Below are positions 43,028 through 55,600 of a DNA stretch of 64,000 nt, in pieces. Position 1 is the stretch's first letter. Each line of letters begins with the position of its first letter. Under the pieces are notes generated by a model. That model was not told where the DNA came from and did not search any database. It saw only the letters and a list, made by a program, of their open reading frames with translations. The DNA comes from Xestospongia muta (Eukaryota; Porifera; Demospongiae; Haplosclerida; Petrosiidae). The translations under genes and the position numbers were made by a program. The DNA is taken from NCBI GenBank assembly GCA_963693285.1, contig OY848923.1:2118038-2182037 (forward strand). The letters run 5' to 3'.

Positions 43028-43224
43028 ATGTCTCAGTATTATTGCATACAGGGTGTACTAAATATTAATTAGATTAAAGTATTAATATGTAATGATTTAG
43101 TTTGAAAACTTTTGTTTATATGGTCAATTGTTGTTATTAAATCAAGTGTTTGGTACTTGTGTACACTTTGACCAACAATATTGTATGTAGTGTTGTCGAT
43201 TGATTTAAAATAACTTTTTTTCAA

Positions 43225-43250
43225 AATAAATATTTGGTTTGATTAATAAA
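43225..43250 (+). promoter_or_regulatory. Poly(A) signals of the secreted gene
   Basis: AATAAA occurs at 43225-43230 and again at 43245-43250, about 200 bases after the stop codon. They are the first such signals downstream and fit a short 3' UTR. Confidence 0.55.
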
Positions 43251-43259
43251 AGATTTTAC

Positions 43260-45357
43260 TCATTCCATTATTGGAAATGAAAAGATGTGAGGAAGAGCCA
43301 ATTTATCAAACATTAGTAAGCTCCATTGTACCAGTCTTAAAAAACAAAATATACCAACATTCTCATTCCCATACTCAATCTCTCCTTTATAGTTTCTCAG
43401 CTGTAAATATAATTTAAGGATGTTGTTGAATTCATTCTTATTTATTAACACAATGATCTGACAGGAATTGTCACTTAAATCTGACATATTATGTTTAATA
43501 TAACATATTATAAACTTCAAAATATAAAAAAGACATACATATACCACTAATGTTAGATTAATTGGGTGCTTCTTTGAGTAAATTGACTGATGATGTAACA
43601 ACATGTCTTGTGATGTCATCACTATGTGTTCTATATAGAGTTAATATTGTTAGGTTTGGTTTAGGGTTTAAACACTATGTGTCATTCCATTATGATGTCA
43701 TCATAGTCAAGTTACACCAAGAACCAACCCTTTATCATTGATATTGAGAAATGGTCTGAAACTATATGACCCTAAATTATGAATCCATTGTTGTCATAAG
43801 TCAACATTGTTCATTTTTAATATGTTACTTCTATTAGTAATTCTTGTCTTAACATTATGTGTATAACATTAGTGAAAACATCAACTATATATGTGTGTGT
43901 GTGTGTATTCTGTTTATTTTTATGATGTATTATGACATCGTAATAATTCTTAACCCTCTTCATGTCATCACAAGCTGTAAGTCCTATAGAAATTATAACC
44001 TATCCTTATCCTTGCTTCTACTAAATAGAGTTGTATTTTTGTTTGCTAGTTGTGGTTATTAGTGATATAATGATTATAAAAGATTTATGCTATTACAATC
44101 AAATCTCGATTAATAGCTACCATAGTTTCATCAATGCAATCTTAATGATAAATAAATTGTCACTAATTACTTATAACCTCATACATGTAGAATATCAATG
44201 TATTTAGTCTATATAAGAATTGTACAAATGTAATCATGATAGAAGAGGATCCAGTTGTATAGTCTCGTACCAAAACAGAACGCTTCTCAACAACAAACCT
44301 GTCTGGGACTGACACAAAACTAATACTTATTGTTAGGTATCACAAAAAACAAGTTTGTGTTCAAGTTTGTTGTGTTTGTGTTAAGAATTATTACAGCATC
44401 ATAATAACATCATAAAAATAACGATGTTAGTTATGAATAAAGTTGTGTGTTATTAGATTGTATTGACATAAACAATCATTAAAACCATTACACTGTGTCA
44501 ATGAGGTAATAAATATAATATCACTAAATGACTTCAACATGTTTGTGTTAATGTTTGACAAAACAAATTATGATCCTTACTCCAACATGACAAAATGTTA
44601 CCAGTATACATTAAGAAATCTGAGTTAAATTTTTACAGTCCTTCCCAGTATCAATTAAATATAATACTATATATTAAAATGCATTAATAGTATAATGGTA
44701 AACTATACACTAAAAATAATACAATGATTTTAAGTTCCTGTAAGCCAATCTTTGCGTGATTTTATTAAGCAATAATGAATATGTGTATATGTTATATTTA
44801 ATACTTTTGCATTTACATCTCTGAGTAAAATTCTAACTACTTTTTACTGTCAACTTCATGAATTATACATTGTCTCCTTAATTTAAATATAATCATGTTA
44901 ATACATTTTATTAGCAACTCTTAATGAGCCATTAAAGACTTACAAATATCAATCACTGAACACTTACAGCTGTAGTTAATAATAACAAAATATGTACACG
45001 TGTTTATTTGGTAGCTTTAAAATAGTTAATTATCTTTAATTTAAACAGTATTGCTTTCTTAAATCCTTATAGTCAGTTCTATACTGATGTATGATTTCTA
45101 AGTCACGCTTGTGCTCGGTATGTCATAAATAGTTATATCTGTATATTCATATATAGCGCTCACTGTAAAATGATTGTTTAATTTAACCAATATATATTTA
45201 TACAGGTTGCATTTAGTAAACGTATAAACTTACATAACTTAATTAAAGTAAGCATATTACTGTTAGTAGATGTGTTAGTTATATTCAATATATTATAATA
45301 AAATTTTATTAGTGTTTTGTATTGATGTATGCAAAACAAATAATAATAAAATAAATA

Positions 45358-45429
<72 letters not shown>

Positions 45430-46660
45430 TGTTGTAATTGTTTAACAATAACAAAACTATAACTAAAATTAATTAGAAATCATTAACAAACAATAATTAA
45501 AACAAAAATTGCAGCTTTATACTAGTAAAATAAGAAAAAATTATTAACATGTTGATGTGTAATCAAAGGTGCATAGACCTATTGAATGGTCAAAGAACTT
45601 TTACAATACCACAAGTCATCACCTGACTTGACTGTTTATATGAGGATTTATTTGTTTCGTTCAAAAGGAGAAGAACATTATAAAGGAAAAAGAGTCAGCT
45701 TTGGCAAAGTCAAAAAGGTCCCAATGTAATTTTACTTAAACATTTGACATTGTACATTTGGCACTTAAATGTTATCCTTTAAAATAGACTCATCAATAAC
45801 AATAACAAAAATTTGATTCACTAACAATAACTAAAGCAAATACTCACATCAATTTTGTGAACAATCAATAACAAAAACTAAAAATTAAACAAATTTTGTA
45901 CAATAACAATAACAGTAATTAAATACAAATTCAATACTTTTACAACACTAATATATATATAGTTCTAACCATTAGCTACATTAGCTACATAAACAGTCAA
46001 TTTCATGGTATATAATCAAAAGAGTATTATGTTTACTATTTCCATCAAAAACATTTCCTACAGGCAACCTATATATTACGTGTATTAGTTAAATCAACCA
46101 TAATAAAATGATAGCAGCTGTTAAGTTATATTATTTAAGTACAGACATAGTTTGTTTAGTTTGCTCAGCTTAATAATGATTACAATAGTAATTGTCTATT
46201 ATGTATTATTAGAGTTTATAGTTATATATAACAGATGTTAAGATCATTAGTTAGAACATCATGTAGCAACAACAATAATAATATAAGTTAATTACGACAA
46301 TGTTTTTTCTACAAATGTGTAATAACTATTGTTATAGTCATAACTGTAACATCTGTTAGTGCTGTTTAAATAACTCTTGCTCATCTGGCTTTAAGTAAGG
46401 TTTCATTACACTTGAAATGAGCTACCAGTATATAGTATCTTTAAAAAATTAGTGAGCATGATAGTGTCTGATATAGCACATCATTATGTAATATCATTTA
46501 TAACCTGATAAAAGTAAATATAACCTTATATGAGTAAATAAACATACAATGTAAATAAACAACATGAAATCCGTACTTAACCTAACTACTCAACATATTA
46601 TACTGTACTAAATAAACAACTTTTAGTAAATTACAGGAAGTTATTACTTGCAATAAAGAC
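43260..46660. other. Intergenic region, no gene recognised
   Basis: The longest open frame (minus 43260-43622) has no recognisable motif and no supporting splice context. The region is AT-rich with a long TA microsatellite. The last ~150 bases align with the promoter region of the gene at 37625. Confidence 0.5.
45363..45426. repeat. (TA)n microsatellite
   Basis: About 32 uninterrupted TA dinucleotides. It is likely polymorphic and a possible assembly weak point. Confidence 0.97.
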
Positions 46661-46670
46661 CCTTGCTACT

Positions 46671-46676
46671 TATAAA
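46671..46676 (+). promoter_or_regulatory. TATA box of the paralogous receptor gene
   Basis: TATAAA lies 47 bases upstream of the ATG at 46723, in a context (CTTATAAAGGGAC) shared with the paralogue at 37580. The inverted-repeat insertion seen there is absent here. Confidence 0.65.
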
Positions 46677-46722
46677 GGGACAAACACATCTACTTGCTAC
46701 TTGTGCAGTAACTGTAATCATC

Positions 46723-48872
46723 ATGATCAGAGTTATTGTCATCTTGATGTTACTGAATTGTTACTGCAATGCTATTGTGGACATTGACAAAAGAACCAGA
46801 GGTAATAATGACACTTAATAAATATACTTTATATATTAAATATTTCCTAGGTATTCCTATGGATGTCTCACATGAAGGGAATTTCTTTTGTTTTGCCTTC
46901 ATAAGAAACAAAGCAAGCACTGAATCCGGTGGTGAAGAAGCTCCAAGAAATCTAGGAATCTTTATAACCACACAAAGCTCAAATGCAGTTGGTTATCGAA
47001 TTCGATCTGGTGGTACTGGCTATGAAAGGACTGGTACAGTCACAGCTGGAACAATTGTAAAGGAACAATATATGACACCAAATGTACAAGAAGTGAATGC
47101 AACAACAACTGCAGCTGGTATAATTGTGGAAACAATTAATTCAAGTCAAACAATTCAAGTGATGGGATTTAGTGATTCTTTTGGTTCTGGTGACGGTTTT
47201 CTAGCTGTTCCAATAATACAATATAGATCAAATTTTACATATGGTTATACTAGTCTAACTGCATCAGCACGAAGTTGTAACAGCATGGTAGCTGTAGTTG
47301 CTTGTGGTGACATAGCAGTGGATGATATTACATATTCAACTGAAAATAAAGCTACCTTTTTTGTAATCAGTCCTTATGTAAAAAGTGGATTTGCAAATCC
47401 TGCAAGTGGAGATTTTTTTTCAGGAACAATGACTGAATATAACACTCTAGGTTTACGAAGAGCAGTCCAATATGATTTTACAGGTTTTCGAGCTACCTCT
47501 AATCAACCAATTGGTTTCATGACTGGACATGAATGTGGAGAAATACAACTAGGTGAAGATACCTGTGATCACATTATTGAACAGATACCTCCATCTTATA
47601 CATGGGGCTATAACTTTTTTGTGGCTCCATTTGAAGAAAAAACAGGTTATGTATTTAAGGTCTGGCCAAGATATGAAGGTACTTTCTTCACAGTGTATTG
47701 CTCTGATGGAACAAACTTTAACATCTCAAACTTTCAATTTAATGAAATCAATGTAGACAACAGGGAAAGGTTTGAGCTAAACAGTCAATCTTATTGTTGT
47801 ATCCAGTCTGATCAACCATTACTTGTTATGCAGTATGGTTTTTCACATGCACATGATAATAACATTCAATTTGGTGATCCTAATATGGTTTTAGTATCTC
47901 CTATCAGCCAGTATTTGAACCACCATGTTTTTACTACTAATGTCAGTATGTATGCTAGGGAAAATGATGATTTCACATCTCACTATATATCAGTGACAGT
48001 GTTAACAAGGTACTTTGTTCCTAATGCCATATTACTAGATGGTACACCATTAGAACCTAATGTTACTAATTGGAGTATTATTAACTGCAGTCAAAATGAT
48101 CCATGTGGTTATGGTATTAGTAAGAGAGTTAACATTGGTACTCATACAGTTCAACATACAAACCCTAATGCTTCCATTAATGTTATTGTATATGGTTGGA
48201 GAATTGAAAAAGGATATGCCTATCCAGCTGGATATGGTATGAATCCTGTAGGAGGTGAGTAGTATATAAACATTTAACCTTCTCTATACTCTTTCAACAC
48301 ATAGAAACATTCTACTCACTCGTTGCAATTAATGAATCAGCACTAGAAAACAGTCAAGGACCAATGATTGTTCGAGTATATAGATCAGGAGATGTCAGTC
48401 AATCATCAACAGTAAATTTAAGAACATTTACTACATGTAAGTTATGTTAAATGTTGTAGTGGATATTTCATTAACAGTGTTTTCTCTCCTTTCATGTTTG
48501 TCCTCAGCTGGACATAATGCAGCAACAAGTCAGTTTAAATAATAATATTGTATAATTAGTTTAAATTAATATCTAATTTGTTAAGAAATGATTAACCACA
48601 TTTTCCTTTACATAAGTGACAATGTTATAAAGAGATTGATAGAGTTATATAAAGTCAATATTATTCTACAGTTGGAGGTAGTGGTGACTTCATATCACAA
48701 ACCCAGACAGTCTCCTTTGTACCTGATCAGACATTTGTAGATACCTCATTTGTGTTCATGGATGATACTATACCTGAATCTGATGAAACATTTGGTGTTG
48801 AACTTGTTCCAAGAAATGATCTGACTTTTGGTGTACCATCCAGTGTCATACTGACCATTATTGATGATGATG
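46723..48872 (+). CDS. IgGFc-binding / Calx-beta N-terminal block (probably the start of the Ig/FN3 receptor)
   Basis: Exons 46723-46801, 46851-48254, 48305-48436, 48508-48528 and 48672-48872 have exactly the lengths of the first five exons of the gene at 37625 (79, 1404, 132, 21, 201 nt). The protein is nearly identical: a signal peptide (MIRVIVILMLLNCYCNA), an IgGFc-binding N-terminal domain and one Calx-beta unit ending at a phase-1 donor. After 48872 the next paralogous Calx-beta exon survives only as a few dozen decayed bases (about 48895-48960), and no Kunitz exon follows. With no stop codon or poly(A) context here, the phase-1 end most simply joins the Ig exon at 50856. The joined frame is open for 1881 codons. 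If not joined, this would be a truncated copy. Confidence 0.82.
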
Positions 48873-48959
48873 GTAAGAAATAGTTTATTATCTCCACATT
48901 TTTATTCTAAATGCATGTAGATATTTCAATCTTTTCAAATTCTATAACATTATATTTTA

Positions 48960-49650
48960 ACATTATCTCAACATTAACTATATTAAAATATTACAACAGT
49001 ATATACCTGATATTATTTAAGTGATTTAGTTAGTTGATGAATATCCATAGTTGTTTCTGCCATGACATGTATTATTATGTAGGGATGATGCAATCCCCAT
49101 CCCTACTATCTTATTTGTGTTCTTTATATTGGACTGATATTACTCATCCCTACAATTATTTCAGTTTTAGAAAAATTTTAAATTATTTGTTTGCTTATTT
49201 TTTTAAAATGAAAGTAATAGCCAATAGTGAAAACCATAGCATACTGGAAGGCAATGAGGTTCCATGTTCAACTAGTTTTCTGTGATGAAGAAGCAATAAT
49301 TATTATTGACAAAATGATAACAGAAATGTGGCTGGGATTGTAAGTTCTGGACAATAGGGAGGTTCTCCAAAATGTTATAAGATGTAATGATTCTTGATTC
49401 ATTTCATCATAGCTAGGCTTACAGTCACTGGCTTATTAGTCATACAATAATAATCCTGGAACTTCTTTATGTTGAGTTTTAAAGCAGAAAATAGTCTATA
49501 GTTACTGCTAGAAGTATGAAAACCTTAGCTTGTCTAACTAAGTCACAACGAAGGGATTATCAGAGAAAGAATTAATTGAAAGATTTTGATCAATTTTAAG
49601 TGAAATATTTATAGTTTTTTGCCAATACATATAAGTGGACAATCTGGGCC
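48960..49650. other. Intronic or intergenic gap, no gene recognised
   Basis: An open frame at 49034-49285 has no recognised motif. A weak pair, TAGGGATGA and TCATCCCTA, lies at about 49080-49155. Confidence 0.4.
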
Positions 49651-50460
49651 ATTCCTACATAAATTCTGTGACCACATACTTAATATTTAATAGACAAAAA
49701 TTGTAATATGCTTATGATTGATTAGACTCTATGTAGGCAAAGTTACTGTAGATCACATGATATTCATTATGAGACCATCTGCATGAGATAAAGATATCAA
49801 GGAATGATAGATCTGCCTCTATGTATTTTAAGATTCCATTCTTAAAGAGAACAAGCAACAGCCCTCACACATAGGCTTAGCATCATCCTTGAAAAATTTT
49901 TTGTCTAACTAATTACATTTTAAACGGAATCTTCACTGCTTTGACAATTAACTACATAGACTCACTACACACTGTCATCAGTATATTTTAGTAATGACAA
50001 TGTGTGATGTTTATTAATCTTGTTCTTTATTATTTGTATTGTAAAGTACCACATATACAAATTGGTTATATCAACCAATGTATTTTTACAGCGATATCAT
50101 TATAACTCATTTCAATTGAATATTGAAATGAGTTGTTGTATTTTTACATTAGTGTCAGATTTTTTGAATTACATACTAATTTATTAACTTGTTCTAATAA
50201 GTAATTGTGTCAAAATAACACTATATAATAAGACTGAATAAATACGTAAACTCATGTAAAAATGGATTAGTTGATCTAAAAATCCATGGTCATTTACATT
50301 TGCAAATAATAAAGAACAAGAACATCACATGCTGTCAATACTTAAATATACATTATTCAGAACAATGAAAATTCTGTTTAGCATGTTATTAGTTAGATAA
50401 AATAAATAGATGTTATAGAGTTGTCACTCTGTAATCTGTTGTAGCTTTGGACAATATGGC
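49650..50460 (+). repeat. Dispersed repeat family R1, copy C (rearranged)
   Basis: It shares CAGAATCTTCA-like, TTCTTTATTATTTGTATTGT, AATGGATTAGTTGATC, TCATTTACATTTGCAAATAA and AGATGTTATAGAG blocks with copies A, B and D. A stretch around ATTTAATAGACAAAAATTGT is duplicated at 49685 and 50495. It lies in the proposed intron joining the Calx-beta and Ig parts. Confidence 0.7.
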
Positions 50461-50855
50461 CCATTTCTATGTAGGCTCTGATACCACATACTTAATATTT
50501 AATAGACAAAAATTGTAATATACTTGTAGCTATCTTATAATTGATTAGACTCTGTGTAGGCAAAGTTACTGTAGACTAAGTGTAATTTTCTGTGAAAATA
50601 TTAAGATGATTTTTTTGTGAGATTGTTTTAAAATAGTAATTTGTATTATACTATGTATGATTTTTACTGACTTATCAAATCTTGCTCCTTTGGTTTTAAG
50701 TTCAATAAATTCAGTAGAAACCTTTATAACAGTATATAACCCACTATATTTATTGTCATATAATATCCCATTCAATCTACAGTATTATATTTCAGTGCTA
50801 AACTTGCTCCTTTATCAGTTAATGATAATTATAATTATTTTTTATGTCCATCTAG

Positions 50856-51852
50856 TACCTGCTCCTAATGTAACAGTGGATCCTGAAGTTACTATTATAA
50901 TCTACAACTCTACATTCAATCTCACATGTGTTGTAATATCATTGACTGTACCTAATATTACCTGGTCATCAACAACTATTGCCGGCCTTCCCTCACAACC
51001 ACCAATTACAAGTCATATAGCTACTCATACTAGTATATTAACATTGGAACAAGTCAAGTTGAATAATACAGGAATTTATACTTGTACTGCTGTCAATGAA
51101 GGAGGTACTAATACTGCAACAACTAATATAACTATTGTTGGTAAGGAATATGATAAAATAAAAATTATTATTGCTATATCATTGTATACCACTTTTGATG
51201 ATATCACTATGTTCTGGTTTAAATAAAAGCCTATAACAATGATACTAATACGAATTGTTTAGTGATGTGGGGATTTGTGTTTTGTGTATTGATTCTACCT
51301 TTTTCTTTCCTTTTTTGCACTGTCATTTCTTCATCTTTCACTTTTAATTTTTCTTAAAAAGCAGTTCTATAATTGTTTGGACCATGTGCTCTATATGTAT
51401 ATAACAATAATTTTAATACATTGTTATACATGACTTTTGAGAGCAATAGATGAAATAAAACCACATCCTTTAACTTCCGATGTGTATAGCATCTAATGAG
51501 TTTCATTAACTCTAACCATTAGTGCTACAATGATTGGTATGTCTGATAATTCTCAAAACTTCTCATCACCTTGCTTCTCTACCTATATTTCTAGCACTCT
51601 ATAGTCTTTCGTCTGACACTGTTGCTAATTATCCAATCTTAGTAGATCTAGTCAATGTTTACTGTTAAGTTAGTATCTTCCAAAACAATTTTAGTATAAT
51701 TTTTCAATTATAATCTTGCTTATTAGTAGATTTCATTTTTTGGTATGATCTATTCACAAAGTATTGTTCATGACAGTACTTAGATTTAATAGTAATAATA
51801 TTACCTTTAAACTAGCTTTATATATTCAATAATAATAATATTATTATTATTA

Positions 51853-51925
<73 letters not shown>

Positions 51926-52605
51926 GCAACAAATTTGTCGTCAATACTGAGCTGCAACTTGCAAAAAACTTCCATTTTTTGTGAACAATTTTGAGTTATG
52001 AAATTGTTGTGTAGCCTATTCCCAAGTAATGCTTTCCTGTAGTATTAACCATATTGTGAAAACTCTACACATTTTATATGCTGGTCATACACATTTCATT
52101 CAATGAAAATTATTATATTTCATTGCTAAACTTGTTCCTTTATCAATTAATGGTAATTACAATTGTATTAATTAAATTTATTCTGTCCATCTAGTACCTG
52201 CTCCTAATGCAATATTAGATCCTAAAAATGCTATTGCAATCTACAACTCTACATTTGATCTCACTTGTACTGTAACATCATTGACAGTACCTATTATTAC
52301 CTGGTCATCATCAGCTATTGCTGGTCTTCCCTCTCAACCACTAATTACAAGTCATATAGCTACTCATACTAGTATATTAACACTGGAACAAGTCAAGTTG
52401 AATAATACAGGAACATATACTTGTACTGCTATCAATGAAGGAGGTACTAATACTGCAGCAGCTGATATAACTGTTGTTGGTAAGGAATATGATAAACTAA
52501 AACTTATGAGGAATGATGTGATGTTTGGTATGTGTATATGATATTTTCTAGTAACAATCTTAGTGTTATAATATTGTCCTTGTACCTTGAGATTTCTAAT
52601 ATATA

Positions 52606-52644
<39 letters not shown>

Positions 52645-55600
52645 GCATTAAGATTTAATGTTATAAATTTTTTTTTCAATTATGCATCCTTATACAATTC
52701 TCTTTACAATGGTGATTGGCCATCATCTCAACTTACTGAATAATGTAACTTATAACAGCTCAATGTAGATCATTATATCAATAATTATATCAAAAGTAAT
52801 AAACAACGTTTTAAATAATAAATAATGATGACACAATGCAAAAAAAGAAACACAAGATATAGGAATAAATACACAAATTAAATCTATATTAATAGAAACC
52901 TGAATAAAACTATTAGTCACTACAGATTCATTTATTATTGCAATATCATTGTATATCACTTTTGATGGTATCACTATGTTCTTGTTTAGACAAAAGCCTA
53001 TAACAATGATATTATTACTTAATTAATATTAATTGGCTAGTGATATAGGGATTTGTGTATTGTGTATTGGTTTCTACCTTTTTCTTTCCTTTTTGGCACT
53101 GTCATTCCTACATCTTTCACTTATAATTTTTTTAAAAAGCAGTTCTATAATCATTTTGGACCATGTGTTCTACATATATATAATAATAATAATATTTATA
53201 TGTCCACATTTATAATTTAAATACATTGTTGTATACAACTTTTGAGAGCAATAGATGAAATAAAACCACATCCTTTAACTTCCTATGCCAATGAATTTAT
53301 TAATCCTAACCATCAGTGCTACAATGATGGATATGTATGTCTGATAATGCTCAAAACTTCTCATTAGCTTGCTTCTCTGCCTATTTTTCCAGCATTCTAT
53401 AGCAATTACCTATAGCAATTATCTTTCACAACACTGCTGCTAACTATGTAACCTTTGTAGCTCTAGTCAATATGTTACTGTTAAATTAATATCTTCCAAA
53501 ACAATTATAGGGTGATTTTTTCAATTATATTCTTGCTTATTACAAGGTCTTATTCTGTTTTTTATATGATCTATTCACCTCGACCTGTTTTAGGTTCTAT
53601 TGTTAATGAGAATTCAATAGTAATAATATTAATATTAAATAGCTTAATAATAATAATAATAATAATAATAATAGTAATATTAAATACATGAATAGTAATA
53701 AGCAAAGATATTATTGTTGATACTGAGTTGCAGCTTGCAAGAAACTGTCATTTATGAACAATCTTGAATTATGAGATAGTTATGTAGCTTGTTCCCAAAT
53801 AATGTTTTTCTATAGTACTAAAACCATATTGTGAAAACTCTACACATTTATATGCTAGTCATAAACTCATTCAATGTAAATTATTATATTTCAGTGCTAA
53901 TTTTGTTCCTTTATCAATTAATGATAATTACAATTATTTTTATGTCCATCTAGTACATGCTTTTAATGTAACAGTGGATCCTAAAAATGCTACTATAAAC
54001 TATAACTCTACATTTGATCTCACTTGTACTGTAATATCATTGACTGTACCTACTATTGTCTGGTCATCATCAGCTCTTTCTGGTCTTCCCTCTCAACCAC
54101 CAATTACAAGTGTTATAGCTACTCATACTAGTATATTAACACTGGAACAAGTCAATTCGAATTATACAGGAACATATACTTGTACTGCTGTCAATGAAGA
54201 AGGTATAGATACTGCAACAGCTGATATAACTATTGTTGGTAAGGAATATGATAAAACTAAAATTAAATTTAAATTTATAACAAGTCAATTTGTTTTATTA
54301 TATCAATAAATAAATAATATGTATAACTTCTATCTTGTAGTACTACCACCTACCATACAACTTATACCAGACATTAATGTAACAACTGGTCTTAATGCAA
54401 CCTTTACTTGTAAAGCTACTGGATTTGGTCTTAAATATTCTTGGGAAGTGCCATTCTCTCTTACTAATAATAATGGTGTTGTTATTGGTGACAATACCAA
54501 TGAATTGACTGTTGTTAATGTGACAAAACATGCCAATGGATTTTATACTTGTAATGTCACTGATTTTATTGGACAAACAGACATTGCTATGGCTGAACTG
54601 ATAGTTGTTGGTGAGTTTATAGACTATTGTACATTATATATTAATATGAAGTCTGTTAATATGTGTGAATATATTAATATGGGGCTTTATGAAGTCTACT
54701 TATATGTGTAAATATCATTTGAGATTATTAGTATTGTTGATTTTTAATAAGTAGCTCTTATGATATGTTTTGTAAGTTTGTTTTGTGTCATTTTAGAAAT
54801 TAATTATCAATTGGGATTATAAGGAAATTACTTTGAGAACATTGATAGCTTACATATTTGGAATAAAATAAATGGGAAATAACTTATTTTGTTGTTAATA
54901 TGATTTATATTCTATATACTCAGGTCCACAGATACTTGAGTCTAATAACACTGATTCAATTGTTGTAGAGAATACTGTAAGGTTTTTGAGATGTGTCGTT
55001 CAAAACAGACGTGATGCACCAGCAAATTTGAACTTAACATGGATCAATCAAGGAAGAGTTGTAAATGTATTAGAATATCCTTCACTTATCATTAACACAA
55101 CAATGGAAGATAATAATAGGATAGTGACAAGCACATTAACTTTTAATCCTGTTAATTATAAGGTGTTCGATGAAACGAGAGGCTATAAAAATAATTTTCA
55201 ATGTGAGGCATTCATTGGTAATTATATTTTTGATGCTGTCAGGAACAGAGGTGCTGTATTAACTGTACACTGTAAGTTAATGTTATAGAATATAAGTTGG
55301 TTATAACAAGTGCCTATAGTGTTTACATATTGGATGCTCAGGATATCAGTGTTTTTTTCTCCTTTAGTTGCTCCCAAGTTTATGTTACAACCATCAAGTA
55401 TCGAAAGAATCAACCTTACTGATACCAAAGAATTACAGTGTGGAGGAACAGCAAGACCTCAAATGACTATAATGTTTTATAGACACTATGACAATGGATC
55501 ATCAGTACTTATTGATGAAGACAAAAGTGATTTGTTGAAGACAACAATCAACAATGCTAACTATGATGATGCTGGTAACTACAGTTGTCAGATGTCTAAT

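Larger units (their letters stand above)
51410..53520 (+). repeat. Duplicated intron blocks between Ig exons
   Basis: The introns after Ig1 and Ig2 share ordered sequence: GAGAGCAATAGATGAAATAA, CCACATCCTTTAACTTCC, GCTCAAAACTTCTCAT-like, TTCCAAAACAATT, and TGAGTTGCAGCTTGCAAGAA-like before Ig2 and Ig3. Together with near-identical Ig exons this shows duplication of an exon plus intron unit (Ig1 to Ig2 start 1339 bp apart, Ig2 to Ig3 1759 bp). Part of the block belongs to the dispersed family seen at 560-1520. Confidence 0.75.

Noticed and set aside
43260..43622. 120-aa minus-strand open frame
   Set aside because: No recognisable motif, low-complexity hydrophobic middle, and no flanking exon signals.
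50657..50870. Possible signal peptide MIIIIIFYVHL running straight into the first Ig domain, giving the Ig receptor its own start
   Set aside because: The same bases (TTATTTTTATGTCCATCTAG and similar) precede Ig2 and Ig3 as intron-acceptor sequence, so this is duplicated polypyrimidine/acceptor sequence read by chance.
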